Positions 9,230 to 18,840 are shown, numbered from the stretch's first letter. The stretch is DNA of 64,000 nucleotides from UBA7330 sp965243485 (GCA_965243485.1 CBDEVP010000001.1:1054001-1118000); one strand, 5' to 3'. Translations and numbers: made by a program. The notes: generated by a model from the sequence alone, not told the origin.

Positions 9230-10315
9230 ATGCCGCAAGCTACACTTTTCATGCCTGACATTTCGGGCTTCACCAAGTTTCTAAAGGAGACGGAGCAGGA
9301 GCATTCCAGGCATATCATTTCCGAGCTCATCAAACTAATCATTCAGGTGGGTGTTAAGGAATTTGAGGTCGCAGAGATAGAAGGTGATGCCGTATTCTTC
9401 TATAAGGAATCTGTCTATGATCTTCATAAGGTCACATCGATAGCCAGGGAAATACACGCACGGTTTCATGCCCACCTGAGTCAGTATGAAAACAAAAGGA
9501 TCTGTGAATGTGGCGCCTGTACCTCGGCTGCTAATCTTGCTGTGAAATTTATCGTCCATCAAGGAGATATTGGTTTAATAGACTATGACGGTAGAACCAA
9601 AAAGCCATTTGGAAAATCCGTTATTGAGGTTCACCGGCTACTAAAAAATAAGATCGGACATAAAGAATATCTGCTCTTTTCAGACAGCTTTTTGAAAGGT
9701 CAGGACCAGGATAATTTCTTAAAGGGAGAGTATATCGATGCTGAGCTTGGCTCCATACCTTTCCAATATACATTGCTCGATGATTGGGAAAAACAGACCT
9801 ACCCAGACACAAGTGATTCTTCGGATCAATTTGACCTGTTCGTATCACATGACATCTTAGTTGATCATCCCTCCGAGGATATCCACGAAATGCTGGTCAA
9901 CTTTAAATACAGGTATTTATGGAACAAGGGTGTGGATGAAATCATCTATGAGAAAGATGAGATCAATCAGGCTGGCTTTGAACATCATTGCATAGTGAAT
10001 GGTAGAGAACTCTACTTTGATACAATCAAGCCTCAGGTGAAGGAAGGAAGGCTGGCATATGGTGAAATCCTTAAAAATCCATCACCGTTTAGTTATCTGG
10101 AAATAAACTTTCTCCTCGATAAAGCCGAAATTCCCGGGAATACCCACATCACACAAATCACCAGGGTTCAATACAAATCAAGGGTCCAGTCCATGTTATC
10201 CTTTGTCTTTCGGAAGGTCCTGGATAAAAAGGCAAAAGACAACCTCAAAAATATCAAGCAGGCAATTCCTGCTTTTGTCGAGCTAAAGGCTCAACATGAA
10301 CTGTCAATTTCATAA
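9230..10315 (+). CDS. DUF2652 protein with a cyclase-like N-terminal domain
   Basis: The first ~170 residues resemble class III nucleotidyl cyclases. DISGFT at 10-15 corresponds to the metal-binding strand and EGDAVFFY (51-58) to the following GD strand. Such domains occur in the DUF2652 family, usually without full catalytic equipment. A Cys-rich stretch (CECGAC) follows. The C-terminal half may be an SRPBCC-like fold; that part is a guess. The frame is open further upstream, but the family N-terminus begins at MPQATLFMPDIS, so the ATG at 9230 is chosen and leaves a 77-bp gap after the EamA gene. The stop overlaps the convergent gene by 6 bp. Whether it makes a cyclic nucleotide is not known. 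Confidence 0.8.
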   Translation: MPQATLFMPDISGFTKFLKETEQEHSRHIISELIKLIIQVGVKEFEVAEIEGDAVFFYKESVYDLHKVTSIAREIHARFHAHLSQYENKRICECGACTSAANLAVKFIVHQGDIGLIDYDGRTKKPFGKSVIEVHRLLKNKIGHKEYLLFSDSFLKGQDQDNFLKGEYIDAELGSIPFQYTLLDDWEKQTYPDTSDSSDQFDLFVSHDILVDHPSEDIHEMLVNFKYRYLWNKGVDEIIYEKDEINQAGFEHHCIVNGRELYFDTIKPQVKEGRLAYGEILKNPSPFSYLEINFLLDKAEIPGNTHITQITRVQYKSRVQSMLSFVFRKVLDKKAKDNLKNIKQAIPAFVELKAQHELSIS

Positions 10316-11119
10316 AGTCTGTTCCAGGTATCTCTCAGGGATGCGACCCTTTTGTCGTGAGAACCGCGGCGGATCAACCTTGAGAAAATCATATTCATTG
10401 AGGATCTCGCCGATGGCGTAATCAAGGATCACCTTCATACCATACACATCCGCGTAATTGTACCGTATAAGTGTACTCAGAGCCTCATGGTTTCCCTTTT
10501 GATATTCATGCCAAAGCATGGGCGCCTGTCTGCCAGTCATATCGAGAATTTCGGTTTCCCGGTACATGCCGATGGCTTTTTCGATCTTTTTCTGACCTCC
10601 ACGCAGACCGATCCGGCGGGTCAGATATCTCAAATCAATGTGACAGCGAGGAAATTCGGCCTCCGGAAAAGATCTCTTAACAATGGGTAGATCAAACCCG
10701 GTACCATTAAATGTGACTACCACCCTGGATCGCCGGATGGCCTCAAGCATGGGTTTCGCATCCTCTCCATCGATGTAAAACCCAAAGTCATTGCCCAGTG
10801 ACCAGCCTACCACGGTGATCTGATCAAAGCGAAACCCGGAGCCGGTGGTCTCAATATCAAGAAACAGCACCTCTTCCGGACAATTCAGCGCAATTCTGTA
10901 ATACTCCGAAACCGGGATCCTCTCAATAAAATACTGAAGATTTGATTGCTTCAGATGATCTCTTGAAGCTGAGAAAGTAGGCCCTGCGCTTTCAAAAAGG
11001 TTTAGCTGCTGATCAAAGGCTGCTTCATATTTTTCCCAGGTGGTAATACCCTTCAGCCAAAGCTTCCTCTCCTGGCTAAGGTTTACTTTCCTTAGATGTA
11101 AAAAGGTATTTTGAAGCAT
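10310..11119 (-). CDS. Ribonuclease H-like DEDDy exonuclease domain protein
   Basis: This 269-residue protein has a 3'-5' exonuclease-like RNase H fold (RNase_H_2/YprB type). The acidic set can be assigned: D88 and E90 in FLDIETTG, D143 in NGTGFDLP, and Y220/D224 in the YNYAD motif. This fits the DEDDy class, which uses two metal ions to cleave nucleic acid from the 3' end. The first 75 residues show no recognisable domain. No helicase or other partner is fused, and the neighbours are unrelated and on the other strand. A nuclease role is well supported by the residues, but the substrate is unknown. Confidence 0.8.
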   Translation of the reverse strand: MLQNTFLHLRKVNLSQERKLWLKGITTWEKYEAAFDQQLNLFESAGPTFSASRDHLKQSNLQYFIERIPVSEYYRIALNCPEEVLFLDIETTGSGFRFDQITVVGWSLGNDFGFYIDGEDAKPMLEAIRRSRVVVTFNGTGFDLPIVKRSFPEAEFPRCHIDLRYLTRRIGLRGGQKKIEKAIGMYRETEILDMTGRQAPMLWHEYQKGNHEALSTLIRYNYADVYGMKVILDYAIGEILNEYDFLKVDPPRFSRQKGRIPERYLEQTL

Positions 11120-11252
11120 TCTTTAAAGATAATGGGTTTGTCTGACTCGAACAGCCTGCCTTAGCTATCAGAAAATAATATTTTGTTAATCCGGCTGCCG
11201 GAAGTTTTTTCTCTGTTTTGACTATCTTTCTCTAAATCTAACCTGCAATAAA

Positions 11253-12176
11253 ATGCCTAAGCTGTACGTCGAAAAATCCATTACCATCCAGGCCCCTGTG
11301 GAAAAGGTATTCAACACCATCAATGATTTTACCACCTGGACCCGCTGGTCGCCCTGGCTCATCATGGAGCCGGAAGCCAAAGTCACCGTGTCAGATGACA
11401 AGAAGTCCTATGAATGGGAAGGCAAAAAGGTGGGTAGCGGGGAAATGAAGATCAGCAGGGAAGAGAAAAATAAATCCATCCACATCGATCTGACTTTTTT
11501 GACCCCGTATAAATCCCATGCCAAAGTCTGGTTTGAAATCCAAAAGGAGGGCAAGGGTACCAAAGTCACCTGGTTCATGGACAGCAGTTTGCCTTTTTTC
11601 ATGTTCTGGATGAAAAAGATGATGATCGCTTTCCTGGGAATGGATTATCACAGAGGATTGGAGATGCTCAAAGACTATGTAGAAGACGGGGATGTACATT
11701 CAAAAATGAGTTTTGATGGTGCAGGAAAGTATGAGGGTTGTAAATACATCGGTGTTAAAACCACCACAGACATCGCTGGGATAGGACCTTCCATGGAAAA
11801 GGATTTTGAAAAGATCTGGTCATACCTGGAGAAACATAAAGAGATCGTGGACGGCAAAGGCATTGCCATCTATCACAAATGGCAGATCGTCAAAGGAAAA
11901 TGTGAATATACCGCAGCGGTTCCTGTCAGAGAATTTCCCGCTGATCTGCCTCAGGGATTAATCACCGGTGAGGTCCCGTCCACCCCGATCTATAAGATCA
12001 CCCATACAGGCCCCTACCGGCACCTGGGCAACGCCTGGAGCACCATGCAAAACCTGCAAAGGAACAAGGCCTTTAAGATGAATAAGAATATCCATCCCTT
12101 TGAGAATTATGTGAATATGCAGGGGGACGTAAAAGACAACGAACTCACCACGGAGATCATTTTTGCAACCAGGTAA
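11253..12176 (+). CDS. SRPBCC domain + GyrI-like effector-binding domain protein
   Basis: This is a two-domain cytoplasmic protein. Residues 1-150 have the SRPBCC/polyketide-cyclase pattern (KSITIQAPVEKVFNTINDFT, then WSPW), a hydrophobic-ligand-binding helix-grip fold. Residues about 155-307 resemble the GyrI/AraC effector-binding fold, with the typical PTPIYKITHTGPY and HPFENYVN stretches. The same two-domain architecture is common in Bacteroidota and its ligand is unknown. There is no DNA-binding domain. The gene stands alone and converges with the sulfatase gene with only 2 bp between stop codons. Confidence 0.8.
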   Translation: MPKLYVEKSITIQAPVEKVFNTINDFTTWTRWSPWLIMEPEAKVTVSDDKKSYEWEGKKVGSGEMKISREEKNKSIHIDLTFLTPYKSHAKVWFEIQKEGKGTKVTWFMDSSLPFFMFWMKKMMIAFLGMDYHRGLEMLKDYVEDGDVHSKMSFDGAGKYEGCKYIGVKTTTDIAGIGPSMEKDFEKIWSYLEKHKEIVDGKGIAIYHKWQIVKGKCEYTAAVPVREFPADLPQGLITGEVPSTPIYKITHTGPYRHLGNAWSTMQNLQRNKAFKMNKNIHPFENYVNMQGDVKDNELTTEIIFATR

Positions 12177-12178
12177 AA

Positions 12179-13654
12179 TTAATCAGTCGGCAGCACAGTC
12201 AATCCGGCCGGAGGCACGCTGGCATCGATGATCCGCTGATCCAGCAGGTCAGACATTTCAGCCATTGCTGTACTGTAGCCACTGTCTGAAGCCAGGTTGT
12301 TCATTTCTTCCGGATCTTTGGTCCGGTCATAAAATTCGATCATCCCGGGTCCGCCTTTGCCCCATCTGGTATAGCGGTATTCATTGTTCCTTACGGTGTA
12401 ATCGTTGTTTACCTGCGTAAGGATCGACTCCCTGACTTTTGCGGAAGGGTCATTCAAAACCGGAACCAGACTTTTCCCGGCCACATACGCTGGTGCAGAA
12501 ACATCTGCCAGCTCGCACAGGGTGGGATACAGGTCGATCATCTCTGCAAACGATGCCGACTGACTGCTTTGATTTTCCATCCCAGGGTCCGCGATGATCA
12601 GAGGGATCCTTCCGGAGTTCTCAAAGAGGGTTAGCTTTTGAAAATAGTCATGCTCACCCATGTGATACCCATGATCCGAGGTGAAAACAATGATGGTATT
12701 TTCCGCTAACCCCAGACTATCCAGGGCGTCCACAACCCTGCCTACCTGCGCATCCAGAAAGCTGATCGTGGCATAATAGGCATGTATTGCTTCTCTTTTC
12801 ACAGAATCAGACAAATTATTCTGATGCTGGAACCTGGTCAGGTTTTTCACGGCTGGTTCCGGAAGTGTGGAAAAATAATCGTCCGGTATTTGAGGCACCA
12901 TGACGTCTTCCTTCTCGTACATCTCAAAATATTTCCTGGGAGCCACATAGGGTGTGTGAGGCTTGTAAAAGCCAACACCCAGAAAGAACGGGGTGTCATT
13001 TTCTTTGTATTCTGCCAACATTCCAATGGCCTGCGTTGCCACCAGGCCATCGGTATGAAGCTCTCCGCTTTCCTCGGTAGCAAGCCAGCTCAGTGTGGCT
13101 CCGAATCTGCCCGGCGTCAGACTGAAGATCTGATCTTCCAGCTCTTTGTCCACACCTTTGGGATAATATCTCCGGTCCCAGGAAAGTGAATCATCATGGC
13201 CGGGCGTACCGATGCCCCTTGGATTGTCATAATGATAGATCTTGCCCACCCGGCTCGCTTCATAGCCTGCATTCATGAATGCCTGGCTCATCGTGGTCAC
13301 CTCCGGTACATGATCACGGATATAGTCCCTCAACCGGTGATGACCCGTCTGGTCCGGGTAAAGGCCTGTCATCATGCTGGCACGTGAGGGACCGCACAGT
13401 GGAAAATTGCAGAAAGCCTGGCTGAATAACATGCCCCGACCGGCCAGTTTATCAATGTTTGGGGATTTCACCAGGTAATGATCATAGCATCCGAGGTTGT
13501 CATTGAGGTCATCGGCAATGATGAAGAGGACGTTCTTTTTTTGCTCAGTTTTAGAGTCGCAGGAAGTAAACCCAAGGATGCTTAATAAACTGAGGACAAA
13601 GTACAAACCAGTTATCAAAGGGTTGCCTGGTTGCTGGCTAATGGCTTTATTCAT
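12179..13654 (-). CDS. Sulfatase, predicted lipoprotein (iduronate-2-sulfatase-like)
   Basis: A type I formylglycine sulfatase. The modified cysteine is C87 in the signature LCGPSRASMMTG (C-x-P-S-R), and the metal ligands include D48-D49 in FIIADDLN and the FTSDHGYHMGEH stretch. The overall pattern, with DRRYYP and VGFYKPHTPYVAP, resembles iduronate-2-sulfatase-like enzymes that desulfate glycans or smaller sulfate esters. The N-terminus has a hydrophobic segment ending in GFTSC, a lipobox with C32, so the enzyme should be anchored outside the inner membrane. No maturase, SusCD pair or other glycan genes lie nearby, so the substrate cannot be inferred. The Cys-type active site would need a formylglycine-generating enzyme encoded elsewhere. 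Confidence 0.9.
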   Translation of the reverse strand: MNKAISQQPGNPLITGLYFVLSLLSILGFTSCDSKTEQKKNVLFIIADDLNDNLGCYDHYLVKSPNIDKLAGRGMLFSQAFCNFPLCGPSRASMMTGLYPDQTGHHRLRDYIRDHVPEVTTMSQAFMNAGYEASRVGKIYHYDNPRGIGTPGHDDSLSWDRRYYPKGVDKELEDQIFSLTPGRFGATLSWLATEESGELHTDGLVATQAIGMLAEYKENDTPFFLGVGFYKPHTPYVAPRKYFEMYEKEDVMVPQIPDDYFSTLPEPAVKNLTRFQHQNNLSDSVKREAIHAYYATISFLDAQVGRVVDALDSLGLAENTIIVFTSDHGYHMGEHDYFQKLTLFENSGRIPLIIADPGMENQSSQSASFAEMIDLYPTLCELADVSAPAYVAGKSLVPVLNDPSAKVRESILTQVNNDYTVRNNEYRYTRWGKGGPGMIEFYDRTKDPEEMNNLASDSGYSTAMAEMSDLLDQRIIDASVPPAGLTVLPTD

Positions 13655-13723
13655 TCAGGTCTTCTCAATATTTTGGTAAAAAAATGAAGATACAAATAAA
13701 GCCAAAGACTGATAAATCATTTG

Positions 13724-14131
13724 CTAAAAGGATAGTCCGCTAACAAATGTAACCTGCGTACTGTAAACTGTGTAGTCACTTGTCTGGATAAAGGCTCTAA
13801 CATAATATTTCACTCCGGCATCAATTCCTGAGGCGGCGAGAAACGAAAACTGTTCATCCTGAATATTTTCCTTTATCTCAACTTTTGAATCATCAGGTAC
13901 CCTGGTTATCGCGGGTTCGGGGACGTCTCTCCAAACAAAGCCATAGTTGATGATTTCTGTTTCCCCACGATAGCGAAATTTAGCTGTAAAGGGAACCCCG
14001 CTTGCTGTTATTTCCCCCACCTCCTGAATCAAAAGCCGCGGATACTCGCGTGGAGTGATCTCAAATGAGTCATCCTCGCAGCTTAGCAAAAGTGGGAGTA
14101 AAAACAATGGCAGGATCTTTCGGATGTTCAC
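13724..14131 (-). CDS. Putative lipoprotein with Fn3-like repeat
   Basis: A 135-residue protein with a signal sequence ending in LLLSC, a clear lipobox. The body carries one copy of the beta-sandwich repeat common in Bacteroidota surface proteins: NYGFVW early, then GVKYYVRAFIQ and TVYSTQVTF late. It lies 4 bp after the outer-membrane protein gene at 14136-15341 and is presumably co-transcribed with it. No enzymatic motif is visible. A structural or surface-exposed accessory role is possible but not shown. Confidence 0.7.
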   Translation of the reverse strand: MNIRKILPLFLLPLLLSCEDDSFEITPREYPRLLIQEVGEITASGVPFTAKFRYRGETEIINYGFVWRDVPEPAITRVPDDSKVEIKENIQDEQFSFLAASGIDAGVKYYVRAFIQTSDYTVYSTQVTFVSGLSF

Positions 14132-14135
14132 TTAA

Positions 14136-15341
14136 CTATGGTCTTAAAATTATACCCAGATTCATTTTGGTGTTCGAAGCCGTTAATCCGTTATGGTCGT
14201 CGAATTCAGGAAGATAGAAATATCTAAAGTTAATTCCGAAATCCAGCGGACCTAATTCTCTCATGATTCCTGCTCCTAAGTAAACACCCCCCTGAACCGT
14301 CCTGAAACCGAACATCGTTCGATCTTCCATCATACTGATCACACCGGCACGATTGTCTTCTTCAAGCGCCAAAATCGACTCTTCGCTTATCAGAATATCA
14401 AAATTAAGACCCAGATCGGCAAAAATCCGGTTCTTCCCACCAATCGTGTGACTGACCTTAAGTGCTGCTGGAATGGATATTGTCGATACGGCAAAATAAG
14501 TATCAGAACGATACAGATTTTGTAAGTAGAACTCAGAGTAACCCTGATAGCTGGCCCTGGAATAGATCATCTCAAGATGCATAGAAAGAAGTTCAGAATT
14601 CCTGAGAAAGATAATCTCTGCGCTAAGACCAAGAGTGGGGTCCACGGAAGTGTACGAATCGGCGTTAATCCCAACGATGTCAGGAAAACCACTTCCTCTG
14701 GCATCCTGGTCATCTTTAATGCTTACTTTCGAACTGGTATATCCGGCTGTAAGTCCCAGCTTGATCTTCATGCCCTTTTCGGAGCTTTCAAAGCGCAGAT
14801 AATCTACATCCCTGCATTTGTTATACTCCATTACAAGGTTGCTCATAGGCTTGGCCTGTAACTTGGTTGAAGACAAGCGTTCCATTGGATTATTGATACA
14901 ATCCCCAATCATCATTGATACGATACCCTTCCACTTTGTGTCCTCTGCCACACCTTCCCGGCCAGCTAATTCCTTTTGAACCCATCCTGACCTCAACTCA
15001 TATTTTTCGGACCCTTTCTGAAGAAAGAAGGAACTGTCAGCCTGGAATAAACTTAATTCACCTATTACGTGGGCTTCAACAAACTTGCCTTCATTAATAC
15101 CAGCAATAAAGAACCTGCCATTTGACAGCCCATAACCTTTGATATCTTCCGGAAAAAGCTGCTGAACTGTTTGTCCGTTTTTAAACTGACAGTTTGATAA
15201 GTACCCATAAAAAGATTGATAGGCAATCTGTCCGCGTATTGTGTCTGAAGGAGAACGAACAATATACCCTTCCCGGTAATCCTGGGCTATAGCTGTGCTA
15301 CACACAAATAGTATGAGAAGGGGGAAAATTTTTTTCACCAA
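14136..15341 (-). CDS. Outer-membrane beta-barrel protein of unknown function
   Basis: A 401-residue exported protein. A cleavable signal peptide (about 1-19, ending AIAQ) precedes an N-terminal domain of about 150 residues that contains SPSDTIRGQI, a motif seen in Bacteroidota proteins with a soluble N-terminal domain. The C-terminal half has alternating aromatic/polar strands (GLTAGYTSS, FGFRTVQGGVYLGAG, LDFGINFRYFYLP) typical of an outer-membrane beta-barrel of the PorT/OMP_b-brl type. The gene heads a two-gene unit with the lipoprotein at 13724 and lies 84 bp downstream of the large secreted protein gene. Function is unknown. Confidence 0.7.
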   Translation of the reverse strand: MVKKIFPLLILFVCSTAIAQDYREGYIVRSPSDTIRGQIAYQSFYGYLSNCQFKNGQTVQQLFPEDIKGYGLSNGRFFIAGINEGKFVEAHVIGELSLFQADSSFFLQKGSEKYELRSGWVQKELAGREGVAEDTKWKGIVSMMIGDCINNPMERLSSTKLQAKPMSNLVMEYNKCRDVDYLRFESSEKGMKIKLGLTAGYTSSKVSIKDDQDARGSGFPDIVGINADSYTSVDPTLGLSAEIIFLRNSELLSMHLEMIYSRASYQGYSEFYLQNLYRSDTYFAVSTISIPAALKVSHTIGGKNRIFADLGLNFDILISEESILALEEDNRAGVISMMEDRTMFGFRTVQGGVYLGAGIMRELGPLDFGINFRYFYLPEFDDHNGLTASNTKMNLGIILRP

Positions 15342-15425
15342 AGATTGGGTTAGGTGTAATTATGATCCAATCTATTTCGATTTATTCAAATAACCTAACC
15401 ACCAGGTACGGTATATGAAAAATTC

Positions 15426-17549
15426 TTACAATCTCACCCTGATCCCCGGACCTATGAGACTGAAGAGATTCCCATTCTGTAGCAAATACCCAAAACCGGC
15501 ATGGAGCGGAAATGTCAGTCGATTGTCACTCGATATCGGGTAAAGTGATCCGATGACAACAAGACCGATGTCCTGTTCCGCTGAAAAATTGAATGCATTA
15601 ATGGCTATGAATCCCGCACCTACTTTGTAGGGCCGGTATTTAGCAATCTTTCCTGGCTGGTAAAAGCTTAATTGGGCAAGCATGGCAAACGAAACCCCTC
15701 CAAAATTCTTAAAATTGTTTGCACCTGCTTCGAGGATCAGCAAACCGGCAGGGAATGATACATCAATGTCAAAATTGTAATCCCGCTTCAAATAGATGAC
15801 GATCTTCTTACTCTGTCCCTTTCCGCCATATTTATCTTTTATGTGCGACACGGTCAAATCAATTCTGGACCATTCTTCCAGATCAAAAGTTTTTTTGGCC
15901 AGATAATTATTGAGATTCAGATCATCTGTCCTGCATTCATCGGTGTTGTAAAAAGCATACCTGGGAGATCGCTCCGAAGGACAAATGGCCACCTGATCAA
16001 ACTTATATAACTCAATCAGATTCCCTTTCTTATTGCTGACTTTTACGTCAATGGTCAGATATTGAATACCATTCAGGTTAAGGTTCTGATCAATGAGCGC
16101 CCGATCGAATGAAAAGATCAGATCCGTGATCGTCTTATCATAGTAGATCGGCTTGTCGATGTCGCCGACGATATACTGTTCATCTCCAAAATCGAGAGTA
16201 ACATATTCAAAAGATTTAGGCTTTTGATACTCTTTAACTACCAGCGATTTCCCCGTACTCACATTATGATTGAATATTTCAATCCTATTGGAAGAGATGG
16301 TCATCGGTATCCTGAATTCAAACGATGCAAGATTCTCACTCTGAAATACCGAATCGGGACTCATCCTGCCAATACCCTGGAAAGCAAAACTCGCCTTATG
16401 CATTCCATCTCCCTCAAATCGAATACCTACAATTTCACCGGGATAAACCACATTGCTATTCACCCAGTCCGAACCTTCTCTTTTGATCGAGATCGTTTCG
16501 ATATTGGTCTTGGGAGTGATGTCAAGGTTGGTTACAAACCGGGGTTCATCGCCATCCTTGATGTACAGATATCCCTCCGATTTTCTATGGAATGCATAAA
16601 CCCTTAGCAAGCAAAGGACCTTATCATTATTCAAACGATTTTTAGTAAACAGCTCAGCCACCAGCGGTCCTCCGGGAGCTTCCTGGTTTTCGATCCGGTA
16701 GGTTCTGCCCAGCCGGAGATTGAAATGATTGTCTATCTGGATCTCGATATCCCTCGTTTTATCATCCATCGGGGTGACCTCCTGCTTGTCAAACTGGAGA
16801 AAGGCCAGACGCCCGGCAAGTACCCTGAACCGGTGGTAGATAGAATCTACCGCATAGACGAGCTTTCCATTTTTCATGGTCGGGTTGCGGGCAATGAAGC
16901 GTATGTCTACGTACTGGCTACCCAGATCATTGGCGATCAGGTGGAGATTCAGTCTTTCACCTGTCCTGGTGATCCTGTAGTCAATAGGTAAATCCTCAGT
17001 CCAACGGTTATCGATCTGGATGTTGTCAATATTATTTGTGGTGAGCTCGAAAGTCTTTTCCTCCCCAATAAAAAGCTCATCTACGGAGGGATAGAACTCA
17101 ACATAGGTATCGGTATGAGCCACGATCGGGATTTCGGTAATCCTTGATGTGGTGGAATCGATGTTTACCCTGATTGTAAATCTTAAGAAATCGGACTGGT
17201 CCAGATCTCTGAAACGTACCTTGAATCTGGAAAAATTATCAAATCTCAAAATCTGGTCGATAATCTCAAAATCCTCCGAAGGCACCAGCTGCATATCCTG
17301 AAAAGAAACCTGCTCCTTGATGAACAGGTAGACTTCCATCACTGCCCTTTCATCTGTATACTCAAAGGCGATCTTCCCATCCGGGGCATTTGGGGGGATC
17401 CTGTCCTGACTCCATGAGTACTCAGCAGAATCCACAAATAGTCTTACATCGGAAAAGTAATCACCAACAGGAGCCGGTTGGGCAATGATTTGTGAAAATG
17501 ACGACGAAACAAAAAAAATAAATAATAATACGTGGAACGATTGCCGCAT
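15426..17549 (-). CDS. Large secreted protein, unknown function
   Basis: A 707-residue protein with an N-terminal signal peptide (about 1-23). I do not recognise a named domain. The body (25-580) is predicted mainly beta, with segments such as RFKVRFRDLDQSDFLRFTI and KTFELTTNN that suggest several beta-sandwich modules. The last ~120 residues (GAGFIAINAF, FPLHAGFGYLLQNG, IGPGIRVRL) look like a small membrane barrel or C-terminal beta-domain ending in an aromatic/Leu residue pattern. Cysteines are few (VLCLLR, AICPSE, DECRTD). Together with the next two genes on the same strand it forms an exported/outer-membrane cluster. A cell-envelope role is inferred from localisation only. Confidence 0.65.
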   Translation of the reverse strand: MRQSFHVLLFIFFVSSSFSQIIAQPAPVGDYFSDVRLFVDSAEYSWSQDRIPPNAPDGKIAFEYTDERAVMEVYLFIKEQVSFQDMQLVPSEDFEIIDQILRFDNFSRFKVRFRDLDQSDFLRFTIRVNIDSTTSRITEIPIVAHTDTYVEFYPSVDELFIGEEKTFELTTNNIDNIQIDNRWTEDLPIDYRITRTGERLNLHLIANDLGSQYVDIRFIARNPTMKNGKLVYAVDSIYHRFRVLAGRLAFLQFDKQEVTPMDDKTRDIEIQIDNHFNLRLGRTYRIENQEAPGGPLVAELFTKNRLNNDKVLCLLRVYAFHRKSEGYLYIKDGDEPRFVTNLDITPKTNIETISIKREGSDWVNSNVVYPGEIVGIRFEGDGMHKASFAFQGIGRMSPDSVFQSENLASFEFRIPMTISSNRIEIFNHNVSTGKSLVVKEYQKPKSFEYVTLDFGDEQYIVGDIDKPIYYDKTITDLIFSFDRALIDQNLNLNGIQYLTIDVKVSNKKGNLIELYKFDQVAICPSERSPRYAFYNTDECRTDDLNLNNYLAKKTFDLEEWSRIDLTVSHIKDKYGGKGQSKKIVIYLKRDYNFDIDVSFPAGLLILEAGANNFKNFGGVSFAMLAQLSFYQPGKIAKYRPYKVGAGFIAINAFNFSAEQDIGLVVIGSLYPISSDNRLTFPLHAGFGYLLQNGNLFSLIGPGIRVRL

Positions 17550-17625
17550 AACAGAAGTATTTTTTGCAAATATGTGTATTTCAAATTCAACGCTTAATAC
17601 CTCAGCTTATTTAATAAAGACTATA

Positions 17626-18840
17626 CTAAAATGATTTGATTTCTTCCGTAATAATTTTCGGTTTACCTTCAATGGTCTTATGCACCGGACAGCGGTCAGC
17701 TATTTCGATCAGTCTTTCTCTTTGTTCCCGGGTAAGGTCACCTTCTATTTGAATGAATCTTTTAATCTGATCGATCTTTGATTTGGCACCATTCACTGAG
17801 ACACCATCGTCGGCATGCACTTTCTGATGAGTCAGCTTCACTTTTACTTCCTTCAGGTCAAGCTTTTTATGATCTGCATACATCCTCAGGGTCATGGCTG
17901 TGCAGGTACCCAATGCGGTAAGCAGATATCCATAGGGTGACGGACCGAGATCGCTTCCGCCGTGATCTTCCGGCTCATCGGCGATCAGGTGATGCTTTCC
18001 TGCTGTCACCTCTGTTACGTAGCCCTGTTCGGCAATCCTCGCCCAGACTTCTCCCTCGGGAGCCACGGGATCCTGCTTCAGGTCAATGTATCTGGATACC
18101 CACGGGGCGATCATGCTACCAGCATACAGTGAATCTGCTGTATCCGTCATCAGATGATCTGAGCCATCCAGGCTGATAAAACTTTTAGGGTGCATCGCAG
18201 CTGTGTAGATCTCCGCTGCATTGTCGATCCCAACAATGTTATCCTGGGGGGAATGCATGATCAACAAAGCCCTTTTTAGTTCCTTGATAACTTTCCTGGA
18301 GTCATTTTTCTCCAGGTCATCGATCAGCTGTTTCTCTATCGTAAAATTCCTGCCCCCGATATCTACCTCTGCCTTTCCTTCTTTTTCAATGAGGTCCTGT
18401 GATCCTTTAAATAATTTGCGGACATGCGCCGGGGTAGATGGAGCTCCAATAGTGACAATGGCCTGCACTTTTTTAAGGGCTTTTGCAACATGCAGTATCG
18501 CCACCCCGCCTAAGGAATGCCCCACAAGGATCCTGGGAGCTTCATATTCCACTTCGAGAAATTCATAAGCTTTCTTCAGGTCATCCAGATTACTGGAAAA
18601 ATTGGTTTTGGAAAACTCGCCCTCACTCTGGCCCAGCCCGGTAAAATCAAACCTCATCACGGCCAGATCCGATTGTGTGAGTGCTCTGCTTATATTCTCA
18701 ACCGTCTTTAGATTTTTTGAACAGGTGAAGCAATGGGCAAACAATACAAAGGCTTTCGGCTTTCCTACCAAAGGAAAGTCGATCATTGCCGATAGCTTCA
18801 ATCCTGAAGCATTATCAAAATTTATTTTTGTTGTCTTCAT
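17626..18840 (-). CDS. Alpha/beta hydrolase fused to OsmC-like peroxide reductase domain
   Basis: A 404-residue bifunctional protein. Residues 1-250 form an alpha/beta hydrolase: nucleophile S109 in GHSLGG, with likely triad partners D200 (HSPQDN) and H229 (GSDHLM). Residues 265-404 form an OsmC/Ohr-like domain with both redox cysteines, C313 in LGTCTAMTLR and C384 in DRCPVHKTIEG. OsmC domains reduce organic hydroperoxides through this cysteine pair. The fusion is known in many bacteria. A combined role in releasing and detoxifying acyl hydroperoxides is plausible but unproven. It should be cytoplasmic, since no signal peptide is visible. It is transcribed alone. Confidence 0.9.
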   Translation of the reverse strand: MKTTKINFDNASGLKLSAMIDFPLVGKPKAFVLFAHCFTCSKNLKTVENISRALTQSDLAVMRFDFTGLGQSEGEFSKTNFSSNLDDLKKAYEFLEVEYEAPRILVGHSLGGVAILHVAKALKKVQAIVTIGAPSTPAHVRKLFKGSQDLIEKEGKAEVDIGGRNFTIEKQLIDDLEKNDSRKVIKELKRALLIMHSPQDNIVGIDNAAEIYTAAMHPKSFISLDGSDHLMTDTADSLYAGSMIAPWVSRYIDLKQDPVAPEGEVWARIAEQGYVTEVTAGKHHLIADEPEDHGGSDLGPSPYGYLLTALGTCTAMTLRMYADHKKLDLKEVKVKLTHQKVHADDGVSVNGAKSKIDQIKRFIQIEGDLTREQRERLIEIADRCPVHKTIEGKPKIITEEIKSF

